Shown in pieces: positions 27,597-36,394 of a DNA stretch of 43,745 bases. The notes under the pieces were generated by a model. The model was given only the letters and a program-made list of their open reading frames with translations, was not told the origin of the DNA and did no database searches. Position numbers and translations under genes: made by a program. Numbering within the stretch: position 1 is the first letter of the stretch; each line of letters starts with the position of its first letter. The DNA is taken from the NCBI RefSeq assembly GCF_003263785.1, contig NZ_JYJK01000127.1, forward strand, positions 1 to 43,745. The letters run 5' to 3'. Source of the DNA: Vibrio variabilis. GTDB lineage: Bacteria > Pseudomonadota > Gammaproteobacteria > Enterobacterales > Vibrionaceae.

Positions 27597-27682
27597 GTAA
27601 AACAACCTTATGAGCGATAAGGCTCCCAGGAAAGTAAAGCGTTTTTTGAAGTTTTTTTTGCAGTAATTTTTCAAAAAAACCA

Positions 27683-27711
27683 TTGACTCATACACCTAGG
27701 GTAGCTAAGAT
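27683..27711 (+). promoter_or_regulatory. Promoter of tRNA-Asn
   Basis: TTGACT (27683-27688), a 17-bp spacer, TAAGAT (27706-27711), then the GC-rich discriminator TCGCCCCGC. The start would be a few bases before the tRNA. A GC-rich discriminator is typical of growth-rate and stringently controlled stable RNA promoters. Confidence 0.75.
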
Positions 27712-27730
27712 TCGCCCCGCTTAAAGCAAT

Positions 27731-27806
27731 TCCCCCTTAGTTCAGTTGGTAGAACGGCGGACTGTTAATCCGTATGTCGCAGGTTCGAGTCCCGCAGGGG
27801 GAGCCA
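27731..27806 (+). tRNA. tRNA-Asn (GTT)
   Basis: 76-nt cloverleaf with acceptor TCCCCCT/GGGGGA, D-arm AGTTCAGTTGGTAGAAC, anticodon loop CTGTTAA with anticodon GTT, T-arm GGTTCGAGTCC and an encoded CCA end. It is intact. Confidence 0.97.
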
Positions 27807-27815
27807 AATTCCAGA

Positions 27816-27844
27816 AAAAGCCGTGTCGTAAGACGCGGCTTTTT
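27816..27844 (+). terminator. Terminator of tRNA-Asn
   Basis: AAAAAGCCGTGTC-GTAA-GACGCGGCTTTTT, with one G-U pair in the stem and a T tract, 10 nt after the tRNA. Confidence 0.88.
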
Positions 27845-27904
27845 CATATCCAAGCGACAGAAATCCCTACAGGATTTTATGTCTCAGAGCTCGCCGCCCG
27901 CGTA

Positions 27905-27969
27905 CGAGTCCCGCAGGGGGAGCCAAATTCTAGAGAAAGCCGTGTCACAAGACGCGGCTTTTTCGTATC
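27905..27969 (+). repeat. Truncated second copy of tRNA-Asn 3' end plus terminator
   Basis: 65 bp repeating 27786-27850 with five substitutions, 119 bp downstream. It begins inside the T-loop (CGAGTCCC), runs through the acceptor 3' strand and CCA, and includes the same spacer and a second terminator (AGAAAGCCGTGTC...GACGCGGCTTTTT). The first 55 bases of a tRNA are absent; the sequence in front (27851-27904) is not tRNA-like. Some of the differences fall in the terminator loop. It may be the scar of an excised integrated element that used the tRNA 3' end as attachment site, or a relic of a tandem tRNA-Asn array. Confidence 0.85.
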
Positions 27970-28104
27970 TTCGGCTCACAAACTCCTCTAAACTGACAGC
28001 CTTTTTGTCTGCTCCCGTTCACCCAATTCTGTACGTCTTTATTTGTTTTTAGCCCGAATGCCTATACTTTTCGTACAAACGAGCAAAACCATAGATTTCA
28101 CAGG

Positions 28105-28133
28105 TTGTTATTCACCGCTCAAAACTGGATAAT
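28105..28133 (+). promoter_or_regulatory. Candidate promoter of the rnf operon
   Basis: TTGTTA (28105-28110), a 17-bp spacer and GATAAT (28128-28133), 31 bp before the rnfA ATG. The match is moderate, and the 190 bp between the tRNA remnant and rnfA holds no other gene. Confidence 0.45.
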
Positions 28134-28164
28134 ATCGGGATCGGAGCTCTTTACACTTTTTATT

Positions 28165-28746
28165 ATGACCGAATATCTTTTGTTGTTGGTGGGCACAGTA
28201 CTCGTCAACAATTTCGTACTGGTTAAATTCCTTGGGTTATGTCCATTTATGGGCGTATCTAAAAAACTCGAGACGGCCATCGGCATGGGTCTTGCGACAA
28301 CATTCGTACTGACTTTAGCCTCGGTGTGCGCCTACCTTGTTGAAACTTATGTTCTTGTGCCTCTAGGTATCCAATACTTGCGAACGATGAGTTTTATCCT
28401 CGTTATCGCGGTGGTGGTGCAGTTCACGGAGATGGTGGTACACAAAACCAGCCCGACCCTATACAGGTTACTCGGTATTTTCTTACCGTTAATCACGACC
28501 AACTGTGCCGTGCTAGGTGTCGCCCTACTCAACATCAATGAAAACCACAACTTCATCGAATCTATCATCTATGGATTCGGTGCTGCCGTTGGTTTCTCTC
28601 TGGTACTGATCTTATTTGCTTCCATGCGTGAGCGTATTGCGGCCGCCGATGTACCAGCGCCATTCAAAGGTGCTTCTATCGCAATGATTACCGCAGGACT
28701 GATGTCGCTTGCGTTCATGGGCTTTACAGGGTTGGTGAAACTATAA
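28165..28746 (+). CDS. rnfA: Rnf complex membrane subunit A
   Basis: Integral membrane subunit of the Rnf ferredoxin:NAD oxidoreductase, 193 residues like E. coli RsxA, with six hydrophobic segments and the family start MTEYLLLLVGTVLVNNFVLV. It is homologous to RnfE and NqrD/NqrE; together A and E hold a membrane iron-sulfur site through paired cysteines such as FLGLCPFMGVS and ITTNCAVLG. A longer frame opens at 28105, but the ATG at 28165 gives the conserved N-terminus. Its TAA overlaps the rnfB ATG by one base. Confidence 0.95.
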   Translation: MTEYLLLLVGTVLVNNFVLVKFLGLCPFMGVSKKLETAIGMGLATTFVLTLASVCAYLVETYVLVPLGIQYLRTMSFILVIAVVVQFTEMVVHKTSPTLYRLLGIFLPLITTNCAVLGVALLNINENHNFIESIIYGFGAAVGFSLVLILFASMRERIAAADVPAPFKGASIAMITAGLMSLAFMGFTGLVKL

Positions 28747-29325
28747 TGAGTACCATCCTTATCGCCATTGTTGCTGTTGTTATCCTAGCGGGTCTGTTTG
28801 GCGCCGTTCTAGGCTTTGCCTCTATCAAATTCAAAGTTGAAGCAGACCCATTGTCGATCAGATCGACAGTATTCTGCCACAAACTCAATGTGGTCAGTGT
28901 GGCTACCCAGGCTGCCGCCCTTACGCCGAAGCAATTGCTAACGGCGATGCGATCAACAAGTGCCCTCCGGGTGGCCAACGACGATTGAAAAACTTGCAGA
29001 CTTAATGGGTGTCGAAGTCGAAGATACTGCCTACGACGCTGAAAAATCAGTCAAAAAAGTCGCCTTTATCCACGAAGACATGTGCATTGGCTGCACCAAA
29101 TGTATTCAAGCGTGCCCTGTAGACGCCATTGTCGGTGGCACTAAAGCACTGCACACGGTTATCAAGGATGAGTGTACCGGCTGTGACCTTTGCGTTGCGC
29201 CGTGTCCGACTGATTGTATTGAAATGATCCCGGTAGAAACCACCGCGGATACATGGAAATGGCAAATGGATGCTATCCCTGTCGTCAATATTACCGAACC
29301 AACGACAGAACCAAACGGTAAGTAG
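28746..29325 (+). CDS. rnfB: Rnf complex iron-sulfur subunit B (two frameshifts in sequence)
   Basis: Ferredoxin-like subunit carrying electrons into the Rnf complex, 193 residues when corrected. There is an N-terminal membrane anchor (res 5-25), then a four-cysteine cluster domain (CGQCGYPGC... NKCPPGG) and two [4Fe-4S] ferredoxin motifs (CIGCTKCIQACPVD and CTGCDLCVAPCPTD). Break 1 is near 28849: adding one base restores ADPIVDQIDSILPQTQCGQC. Break 2 is near 28978: adding one base turns CPPGGQRRLKN into CPPGGQATIEKLADLMG. Both correct to the family sequence and length. It lies 8 nt before rnfC. Confidence 0.92.
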
Positions 29326-29333
29326 GGAGCATT

Positions 29334-31867
29334 ATGTTATCACTCATCGAACAAATTAAATCAGGCTCCCTTTGGGACTTCCCTGGCGGCGTACACCCGC
29401 AAGAAAACAAGACGCAATCTAATCGCAATCAGATTGTGCGCGCTGCTGTACCGAGCGAACTCGTCATTCCTCTAAAACAGCACATTGGTAAGCCAGGTGA
29501 CCTATTGGTTAACGTTGGCGATAAAGTACTTAAAGGTCAGCCACTGAGCCAAGTCAACGCCGCCTTCATGTTGCCTGTTCACGCACCAACCTCTGGCACC
29601 ATCAAAGCGATAGAGCCTCGCACTATTGCTCACCCATCGGGTTTGAGTGATCTGTGCATTGTGATAGAAGCGGATGGTGAAGACACCTGGACTAAACTTT
29701 CTCCAGTTGAAGACTACCGTGCACTTGAGCCAGACGCGCTCATCGAGACCATTCGACTTGCTGGTATCTCCGGCATGGGCGGTGCAGGCTTCCCAACCGC
29801 GAAGAAAATCCAATCTGGTCTTCAGCGCACTGAAATCTTGATCCTTAACGCTGCTGAGTGTGAACCCTACATCACGGCTGACGATCGCTTAATGCAAGAT
29901 TGCGCTGATGAAGTGATTGAAGGTATCAACATCCTCAAGCACATGCTAAAACCAAAGCTAACCATCATCGGTATTGAAGATAACAAGCCTGAGGCTATAA
30001 AAGCCCTGGAGAAAGCCGCTGCGAACGAAGACATTGTGATCCGTGTGATCCCAACCAAATACCCTTCTGGTGGTGAAAAGCAGCTCATCAAGATCTTAAC
30101 CAATCTTGAAGTGCCAGTCGGTGGCATTCCTGCTGATATTGGCCTCATGGTACAAAACATCGGCTCGGCGTTCGCCATTAAGCGTGCCGTCTGCAAGGTG
30201 AGCCACTCATTGAGCGTGTCGTCACACTCACAGGCAAAACCTTCAAACAACCACGCAACGTCTGGACGCGCATTGGTACGCCAGTACAAGCGCTGCTTGA
30301 TGAGTTTGGTTACAAAGCCGATAAGAAGTCACAGCGCCTTATCATGGGTGGGCCAATGATGGGCTTTACCCTTCCACATGCCAACGTGCCTATCACCAAA
30401 ACGGCAAACTGCATTTTGGCTCCAACGTTCCGCGAGATTGATCCGCGCTCCCATGAGATCGCTTGTATTCGTTGTAGTCAGTGTGCCGAAGCTTGTCCTG
30501 CATCTTTGCTACCACAACAATTGCAGTGGTACGCAAAATCGCAAGAATACGACAAATGCGAAGAGCTGAACCTTAAAGACTGTATCGAATGTGGTGCGTG
30601 TGCGTTTGTTTGTCCAAGCGAAATCCCGCTTGTTCAATACTATCGTCAGGCTAAAGCCGAAATCCGCACTCGTAAGCAAGATGCTGATGCTGCTGAACGC
30701 GCTAAAGTCCGTTTTGAAGAGAAAAAAGCTCGCATGGAGCGTGACAAAGCGGAACGCGAGAATCGATTCAAGAAAGCCGCTGATGATCGCCGCAAGCAAA
30801 TGAGTAAGTCTGGCGGAGACGACGCTATCGCTGCTGCAATTGAGCGCGTCAAAGCGCAGAAAGCCAAAGCTGAAACCACGAGTGAAGTGAAACCAGCGGT
30901 CGCTGCTGCCATTGCCCGCGCCAAAGCTAAGCAGGCGGAAGCGGCTAAGCAAGGCCAAGCAGAGCCAGACAATTCAGAAATGGCGAAACTGCGCGAAGAG
31001 CGTAAGCGTCTAGCCAGAGAGCGTAAAGCTGAGAAAGCGTCAGCGCCAGAAGGCGCGACTGCTGAAACCAGCGCCGATGTCGATCCGAAGAAAGCCGCGA
31101 TTGCTGCAGCCTTAGCTCGTGCGAAAGCTAAGAAAGCCGCGCAGCAACAAGATGCACCTTCCGATTCAGACAGCCAAGAAGCGAAAAAAGATGCCGTAGC
31201 CGCGGCGATTGCTCGTGCGAAAGCTCGCAAACAAGCGACTCAAACTGATTCGTCAGAAGCAGAAACCGAAACACCAACTTCTGAGTCAAGCGATCCGAAA
31301 AAAGCAGCAGTCGCTGCTGCAATTGCTCGTGCCAAAGCTCGCAAACAAGCCGATAAAGCTGAGCCAGAAAAAGCGAAAGACGAAACGCCAGCCTCTGAGT
31401 CAGACGATCCTAAGAAAGCGGCAGTCGCTGCCGCTATCGCGCGCGCTAAAGCTCGTAAGCAAGCCGCTCAGGTTGAGCCTGAAGAAGCGAAAAGCGAAAC
31501 GCCAGCGTCTGAAACAGACGATCCTAAGAAAGCTGCAGTCGCTGCTGCTATTGCGCGCGCTAAAGCCCGTAAGCAAGCTGCTCAGGTTGAGCCAGAAGAA
31601 GCGAAAAGCGAAACGCCAGCGGCGGAAGCAGAGGATCCCAAAAAAGCAGCAGTAGCCGCGGCGGTTGCACGCGCTAAAGCTCGCAAGCAAGCGGCTCAAG
31701 CTGAACCTGAAAAAGCAGAATCAGCACAAGCTGAACAACCTAAGGAAGTGGCGACTGAGACGACAACTTCGGAGTCGGACGATCCGAAAAAGGCCGCTGT
31801 CGCTGCCGCCATTGCTCGTGCGAAAGCAAGAAAACGCCAACAAGAACAAAATAAGGAGAACAACTAG
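29334..31867 (+). CDS. rnfC: Rnf complex NADH-binding subunit C with long repeat tail (frameshift in sequence)
   Basis: Peripheral subunit binding NAD(H), FMN and two [4Fe-4S] clusters, 844 residues when corrected. The N-terminal part has GGVHPQENK and the glycine-rich nucleotide site GMGGAGFPTAKK near residue 145. The cluster motifs are CIRCSQCAEACPAS and CIECGACAFVCPSE. A charged coiled-coil-like linker (AERAKVRFEEKKARMERDKAE) leads to about nine copies of an Ala/Lys/Arg unit ending the protein. The frame slips near 30191: one added base gives AFAIKRAVLQGEPLIERVV. Its TAG overlaps the rnfD GTG start. Enteric RsxC has a similar but variable tail. Confidence 0.93.
30820..31840 (+). repeat. 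Tandem coding repeats in the RnfC tail
   Basis: About nine diverged copies of a unit whose core is KKAAVAAAIARAKARKQ, joined by acidic spacers such as EPEEAKSETPASETDD. Later units are about 32-35 codons apart and nearly identical (copies 5-8), while earlier ones differ more and have irregular spacing. Basic helical blocks alternate with acidic linkers. The repeats also create long spurious open frames on other strands here. Copy number is prone to change by recombination or assembly collapse. Confidence 0.9.
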
Positions 31868-32912
31868 TGTCGTTCTTTATTGCTAGCTCTCCACATGCCC
31901 ATAGCCGCAAACGTACGCCAGACCTAATGAAAGGCGTAGCGCTGTGTGCACTGCCAGGCCTTGTTGCTCAGACCTATTTCTTTGGTTGGGCACAATTATC
32001 CAACTCGCACTAGCGATTATTGTCGGATTGGGACTTGAAGCTGCGGTCATGCTGCTTCGCAAACGCTCCCCTGCTCTAGCACTTCGTGATTACAGTGCTT
32101 TGGTGACCGCTTGGCTTCTTGCGATTGCCATCCCACCATTGTCTCCATGGTGGGTAGTCGTCATTGGTCTACTATTCGCTATCGTTATCGCGAAACACCT
32201 TTATGGTGGTCTGGGTCAGAATCCATTTAACCCAGCAATGGTGGCCTATGTCGTGCTGCTTATCTCTTTCCCTGTAGAGATGACAAGCTGGATCACGCCA
32301 ATTTCTATCTCAAACGAGCCCGTTGGGTTTGCCGATGCTTTCTCGCTGATTTTTGGCGGCTTTGATATGGACGGCTACTCACTACAGCAAATCCGAACGG
32401 GTATTGATGGCATCACTATGGCCACACCTCTTGATGCTTTCAAAACAGGCATCAGCAATGGCAACACCATAGGTGAAGTGCTAAGCCAGCCAATCTTTGG
32501 CAGCCTCGCTGGCATTGGTTGGGAATGGGTAAACCTGGCTTATCTACTGGGCGGTTTAGCTCTACTTAAACTGCGTATTATCCAATGGCATATCCCTGTT
32601 GCAATGTTAGTGTCTCTGACGGTAGTCAGCGGCTTCTTTGCAATGATTTGGCCAGGCGAAACAGGCTCGCCTCTGCTGCACCTGTTGTCGGGTGCGACTA
32701 TGCTTGGTGCGTTCTTTATTGCGACCGATCCGGTTTCTGCATCAACCACGGTAAAAGGTCGTTTGATTTTTGGTGCCTTCGTTGGCTTGATGGTTTTCAT
32801 CATCCGTACTTGGGGCGGTTTCCCTGATGGCGTCGCCTTTGGCGTCCTGCTCGCCAATATGTGCGTACCGCTGATCGATTACTACACCAAACCAAGAACT
32901 TACGGGCACTGA
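31867..32912 (+). CDS. rnfD: Rnf complex membrane subunit D (frameshift in sequence)
   Basis: Membrane flavoprotein subunit, 348 residues when corrected, homologous to NqrB. It begins at a GTG overlapping the rnfC stop by one base and reads MSFFIASSPHAHSRKRTPDL, the family N-terminus. The frame slips at GGG (31988-31990): one added G gives YFFGWGTIIQLALAI. The covalent FMN threonine lies in SGATMLGAFFIATDPV near residue 277 region of the second half, and about nine hydrophobic segments are visible. NPFNPAMVAYVVLLISFP is another conserved stretch. Confidence 0.92.
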
Positions 32913-32916
32913 TATT

Positions 32917-33546
32917 ATGTTGAATGCAATTAGAAAAAACGGCTTAACACTGGCTATCTTTGCGTGTGCATCAACGGGCGTCGTTGCCGTTACTCAGTAT
33001 CTGACCAAAGATCAGATCTTGCGCCAAGAACGCGCACAACTGCAAGCGACGCTGAATGAGGTCATCCCTCATGAGCTACATGACAATGAGCTGTATGCCG
33101 CTTGCACCTTGGTCAGCGATCCTGCGCTTGGAACCACAGCAGCGCAGCCAGCTTACATTGCGACCATCAACAATGAGCCAAAAGCTCTTGCCATTGAAAC
33201 CATCGCACCAGATGGTTACAGCGGCGCCATCAAGCTCATCATTGGCGTTGATGTCGACGGAACTATCTTGGGTACGCGAGTATTAGCGCACCAAGAGACA
33301 CCTGGGCTAGGTGATAAAATCGATCTTCGAATCACAGATTGGATCTTAGGTTTCTCTGGCAAGCAAGTGACTGATGACAACCTGAATGAGTGGGCAGTCC
33401 GCAAAGACGGCGGCCAGTTCGACTCGTTCACTGGCGCAACTATCACGCCAAGAGCGGTGGTAAAAGCGGTCAAAAATACCGTGGAATACGTGAACAACAA
33501 TCGCGATTCCATTTTAAACCAGCCACGTAACTGTGGAGGTGAGTAA
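32917..33546 (+). CDS. rnfG: Rnf complex flavoprotein subunit G
   Basis: Periplasm-facing flavoprotein with one N-terminal membrane helix (residues about 9-28), 209 residues. The covalent FMN attachment motif is S(F)TGAT in QFDSFTGATITPRAVV near residue 175, and the FMN domain segment HQETPGLGDKID is conserved. It lies 4 nt after rnfD, and its TAA overlaps the rnfE ATG by one base, so translation is coupled. Intact in this sequence. Confidence 0.94.
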   Translation: MLNAIRKNGLTLAIFACASTGVVAVTQYLTKDQILRQERAQLQATLNEVIPHELHDNELYAACTLVSDPALGTTAAQPAYIATINNEPKALAIETIAPDGYSGAIKLIIGVDVDGTILGTRVLAHQETPGLGDKIDLRITDWILGFSGKQVTDDNLNEWAVRKDGGQFDSFTGATITPRAVVKAVKNTVEYVNNNRDSILNQPRNCGGE

Positions 33547-34235
33547 TGACAACCTCAAAAGAACTCCTTAAAAATGGCATGTGGGACAACAACCCAGCTT
33601 TAGTACAGCTGCTTGGACTGTGTCCTCTGCTTGCGGTTTCATCCACCGTCACCAACGCCCTAGGCTTGGGACTCGCGACGCTATTGGTGTTAGTTGGCTC
33701 CAACGTTACAGTCTCTTTGGTTCGAGACTATGTGCCAAAAGAAGTGCGTATCCCGGTGTTCGTCATGATCATTGCAGCGCTAGTAACCTGTGTTCAACTG
33801 CTGATGAACGCTTACGCCTATGGCCTTTACTTATCATTGGGTATTTTTATCCCGCTTATCGTGACCAACTGCATCATCATTGGCCGTGCAGAGGCGTTCG
33901 CCTCTAAAAACGCGGTTGGCCCTGCTGCTCTCGATGGCTTTTGGATGGGCATGGGTATGACCTCAGCACTGGTTGTGCTTGGTGCGATGCGAGAGTTAAT
34001 CGGTAACGGTACCCTGTTTGATGGCGCCGACCTGCTCCTAGGCGACTGGGCAGCAGCGCTTCGCATAGAAGTGTTCCAATTTGATAGTCAGTTCTTGTTG
34101 GCCTTGTTGCCACCAGGTGCGTTTATCGGCGTCGGCTTCTTGATTGCTCTTAAGAACGTCATCGATAAGCAAATCGAGCAGCGCCAACCAAAACAAGAAA
34201 AACCAGAGATTGAACGTGCTCGCGTTACTAACTAA
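33546..34235 (+). CDS. rnfE: Rnf complex membrane subunit E
   Basis: Integral membrane subunit, 229 residues, homologous to RnfA and NqrD, with six hydrophobic segments. Conserved parts include GLCPLLAVSSTVTNALGLG, the Cys-bearing VTNCIIIGRAEAFA and the FWMGMGMTSALV segment. It is the last gene of rnfABCDGE, followed by a terminator. Rnf couples electron flow between NADH and ferredoxin to Na+ or H+ movement. In enterics it also keeps SoxR reduced. Confidence 0.94.
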   Translation: MTTSKELLKNGMWDNNPALVQLLGLCPLLAVSSTVTNALGLGLATLLVLVGSNVTVSLVRDYVPKEVRIPVFVMIIAALVTCVQLLMNAYAYGLYLSLGIFIPLIVTNCIIIGRAEAFASKNAVGPAALDGFWMGMGMTSALVVLGAMRELIGNGTLFDGADLLLGDWAAALRIEVFQFDSQFLLALLPPGAFIGVGFLIALKNVIDKQIEQRQPKQEKPEIERARVTN

Positions 34236-34243
34236 AGCTTTTC

Positions 34244-34269
34244 ATGCCCGAGATTTTCGGGCATTTTTA
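34244..34269 (+). terminator. Terminator of the rnf operon
   Basis: ATGCCCGA / TCGGGCAT, 8-bp stem, 5-nt loop, followed by TTTTTATAAT. It separates rnfE from nth. Confidence 0.88.
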
Positions 34270-34334
34270 TAATAAAAACACACTGGATACTCAGACACTG
34301 AGTACAAGCAATCAGCGGAAGAATTAGTCAGCAA

Positions 34335-34976
34335 ATGAACAACACCAAAAGAAAAGAGATTCTAGAGCGGCTTCGCGAAAACAACCCCAAACCAGAGACT
34401 GAGCTTAACTGGAGTTCACCATTCGAACTGCTGATAGCGGTTCTACTCTCCGCGCAGGCAACCGACGTCAGTGTTAACAAAGCCACTGATAAACTCTATC
34501 CCGTCGCAAATACACCAGAAGCCATGCTAGCGCTTGGTGTAGATGGCGTGAAAGAGTACATCAAGACGATTGGTCTGTTTAACTCAAAAGCCGAGAACGT
34601 CATTAAGACTTGTAAGATCCTCATCGAAAAGCACGGCAGCGAAGTCCCAGAAAACCGTGAAGCGTTGGAAGCCCTACCCGGCGTTGGACGCAAAACCGCC
34701 AACGTGGTACTCAACACCGCCTTCGGCTGGCCAACCATCGCCGTAGACACCCATATATATCGTGTCTCAAATCGCACAAAATTTGCGATGGGCAAAACCG
34801 TCGACGATGTGGAAGAGAAACTACTTAAAGTCGTTCCAAAAGAATTTAAACTCGATGTGCACCACTGGCTGATCCTTCACGGACGCTATACCTGTGTCGC
34901 TCGTAAACCGCGCTGCGGCAGCTGCATCATCGAAGATCTTTGCGAATTCAAAGAAAAAGTCTATCCAGACAACTAA
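34335..34976 (+). CDS. nth: Endonuclease III
   Basis: Base-excision repair glycosylase/AP lyase for oxidised pyrimidines, 213 residues. The helix-hairpin-helix with the catalytic lysine is LPGVGRKTANVVLNTAFG, the catalytic aspartate is in VDTHIYRVSNR, and the C-terminal [4Fe-4S] ligands follow the C-X6-C-X2-C-X5-C pattern (CVARKPRCGSCIIEDLC). It is intact and of family length, and lies just downstream of rnfE as in E. coli, where rsx and nth are linked, but a terminator intervenes here. Confidence 0.97.
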   Translation: MNNTKRKEILERLRENNPKPETELNWSSPFELLIAVLLSAQATDVSVNKATDKLYPVANTPEAMLALGVDGVKEYIKTIGLFNSKAENVIKTCKILIEKHGSEVPENREALEALPGVGRKTANVVLNTAFGWPTIAVDTHIYRVSNRTKFAMGKTVDDVEEKLLKVVPKEFKLDVHHWLILHGRYTCVARKPRCGSCIIEDLCEFKEKVYPDN

Positions 34977-34993
34977 TATTAAGGAGCAATGTT

Positions 34994-35410
34994 ATGTCTA
35001 ACGGCCGTATCCTTCACACTATGCTACGTGTAGGTGACCTAGATAAATCTATCTCGTTCTACACCGACGTCATTGGTATGAACTTGCTGCGCAAAAATGA
35101 AAACACCGAATACAAATACACCCTAGCCTTCCTTGGCTTTGGTGATGAGTCTGAAGGTGCTGTGATTGAACTGACTTACAACTGGGGCGTCACCGAATAC
35201 GATCTAGGTAGTGCGTATGGTCACATCGCCATCGGTGTAGATGATATCTACACGACATGCGACGCCATCAAAGCGGCAGGCGGCAACGTCACCCGCGAAC
35301 CAGGCCCAGTAAAAGGTGGCACTACTCAAATCGCCTTCGTCAAAGACCCAGACGGCTACATGATTGAGCTGATTCAAAACAAGCAAGCGAGTGCTGGCCT
35401 TGAAGGTTAA
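34994..35410 (+). CDS. gloA: Lactoylglutathione lyase (glyoxalase I)
   Basis: Metal-dependent isomerase removing methylglyoxal as its glutathione adduct, 138 residues. The expected metal ligands are His in ILHTMLRVGDLDKSI (residue 8), Glu in VIELTYNWG, His in YGHIAIGVDD and Glu in GYMIELIQ. The ATG at 34994 has AAGGAG seven bases upstream and the standard start MSNGRILHT; the in-frame opening at 34940 overlaps nth. It is 17 nt after nth, so possibly co-transcribed with it. Confidence 0.96.
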   Translation: MSNGRILHTMLRVGDLDKSISFYTDVIGMNLLRKNENTEYKYTLAFLGFGDESEGAVIELTYNWGVTEYDLGSAYGHIAIGVDDIYTTCDAIKAAGGNVTREPGPVKGGTTQIAFVKDPDGYMIELIQNKQASAGLEG

Positions 35411-35438
35411 GCGTTGATTTAGCCGAGCTGAAATAAGA

Positions 35439-35465
35439 AAGCCAGTGGACATTAACCACTGGCTT
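35439..35465. terminator. Bidirectional terminator between gloA and motY
   Basis: AAGCCAGTGG / CCACTGGCTT, 10-bp perfect stem, 7-nt loop, followed by CTAAGACTCT on plus and CTTATTTCAG on minus. It lies between convergent genes. Confidence 0.82.
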
Positions 35466-35487
35466 CTAAGACTCTAAAGTCCTCCCC

Positions 35488-36371
35488 CTAAACCTCAGTC
35501 CGCCCAAACGAAATCACCACCCTTTGGTTCTTCGCTTTGCCCACTGGCGATGCATTACTCGCAATCGGACGACGCTTACCATAACCTTGCACCTGAATGC
35601 GATCTTTAGGTAACCCTAAAGAATGGAAATAGTCCTGCAAAATTGTCGCGCGTTTTTCCGATAACTGCTGACTCTCACTCTTCGACTCCGAAGAATCAGT
35701 AAACGTCGACACTAAGACCAAGTCGATATCTTGGTTATAGCGCACGTACTCAGCAATCTGCTGTAAGCGGTGTTGCGAGGTTTTATTGAGCTGCTCGCTG
35801 TTGCGGTCATAGTGCAAAATGGTGAAGGAAATGTCTTCAAAGCTGTATGGCAGCAAATTGGCGACACAATCGCTAAACACATTGTATTTAGCTTGAAACA
35901 GCACAGAAGATAGCGACACTTCAATACGCTCGTCTCGGCTTTGCCAGTCCTGATAACTGAACGTTGGGTATCGACCTTTTTCTAGCTCACTCAAAATACT
36001 CCAAGCGGCCTGCCCGCCAACGTAGCCGTCGAACTGTTTAAAGAACTGCAAGTTGGTGATGCGGTCAGCACTGTCACCCGGACGCATGGTGGTGGCATCG
36101 ACACTAAACTTACGTTGCGCGTTTCTCCCATCGAGCGGCGCATTTTAAGTTCAAAATCGAGGTTCTTCTTTTTACTGGCGCGCGCGACAAATTCCGCATC
36201 GCCAAAATTTGGGATCGGATGAACAAGTCGGCATTCAAGCGGTGTGTTACTTACCATTTCCCACTGCGACTGGGTGGGTGTTGCCACATAGCGCTTTTCC
36301 ATTGCCGCATCCGCTAAGGGGATTGTCAGCGTAGGTAGGAGTAATGTGGTAAGTAAAGCTTTTAATTTCAT
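35488..36371 (-). CDS. motY: Sodium-driven flagellar T-ring protein MotY (frameshift in sequence)
   Basis: Periplasmic protein that, with MotX, forms the T ring holding the PomAB stator of the Na+-driven polar flagellum. Its presence marks the organism as Vibrio-like. There is a signal peptide at residues 1-22 (...LTIPLADA), a MotY-specific N-terminal domain and a C-terminal OmpA-like peptidoglycan-binding domain (VQGYGKRRPIASN... KNQRVVISFG). The frame slips near 36085: one frame ends SMPPPCVRV, while one added base gives MPPPWRPGDSADRITNLQFF, as in V. alginolyticus MotY. The corrected length is 294 residues. It is a single gene, convergent with gloA and divergent from rnt. Confidence 0.93.
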
Positions 36372-36394
36372 ACAGATAGATAACTCGATAGCAT

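Noticed and set aside
30646..31699. Long open frames on other strands/frames across rnfC
   Set aside because: They arise from the repeat composition of the RnfC tail; the sense frame has cluster motifs, operon overlaps and correct length.
30820..31840. Possible CRISPR array
   Set aside because: The regular repeats are in-frame coding units of RnfC with diverged sequence and no constant-repeat/unique-spacer pattern; no cas genes are present.
28746..31990. Programmed ribosomal frameshifting in rnfB, rnfC and rnfD
   Set aside because: No slippery heptamer or downstream structure is evident, homologues are encoded in one frame, and the same kind of break occurs in unrelated genes of the window.
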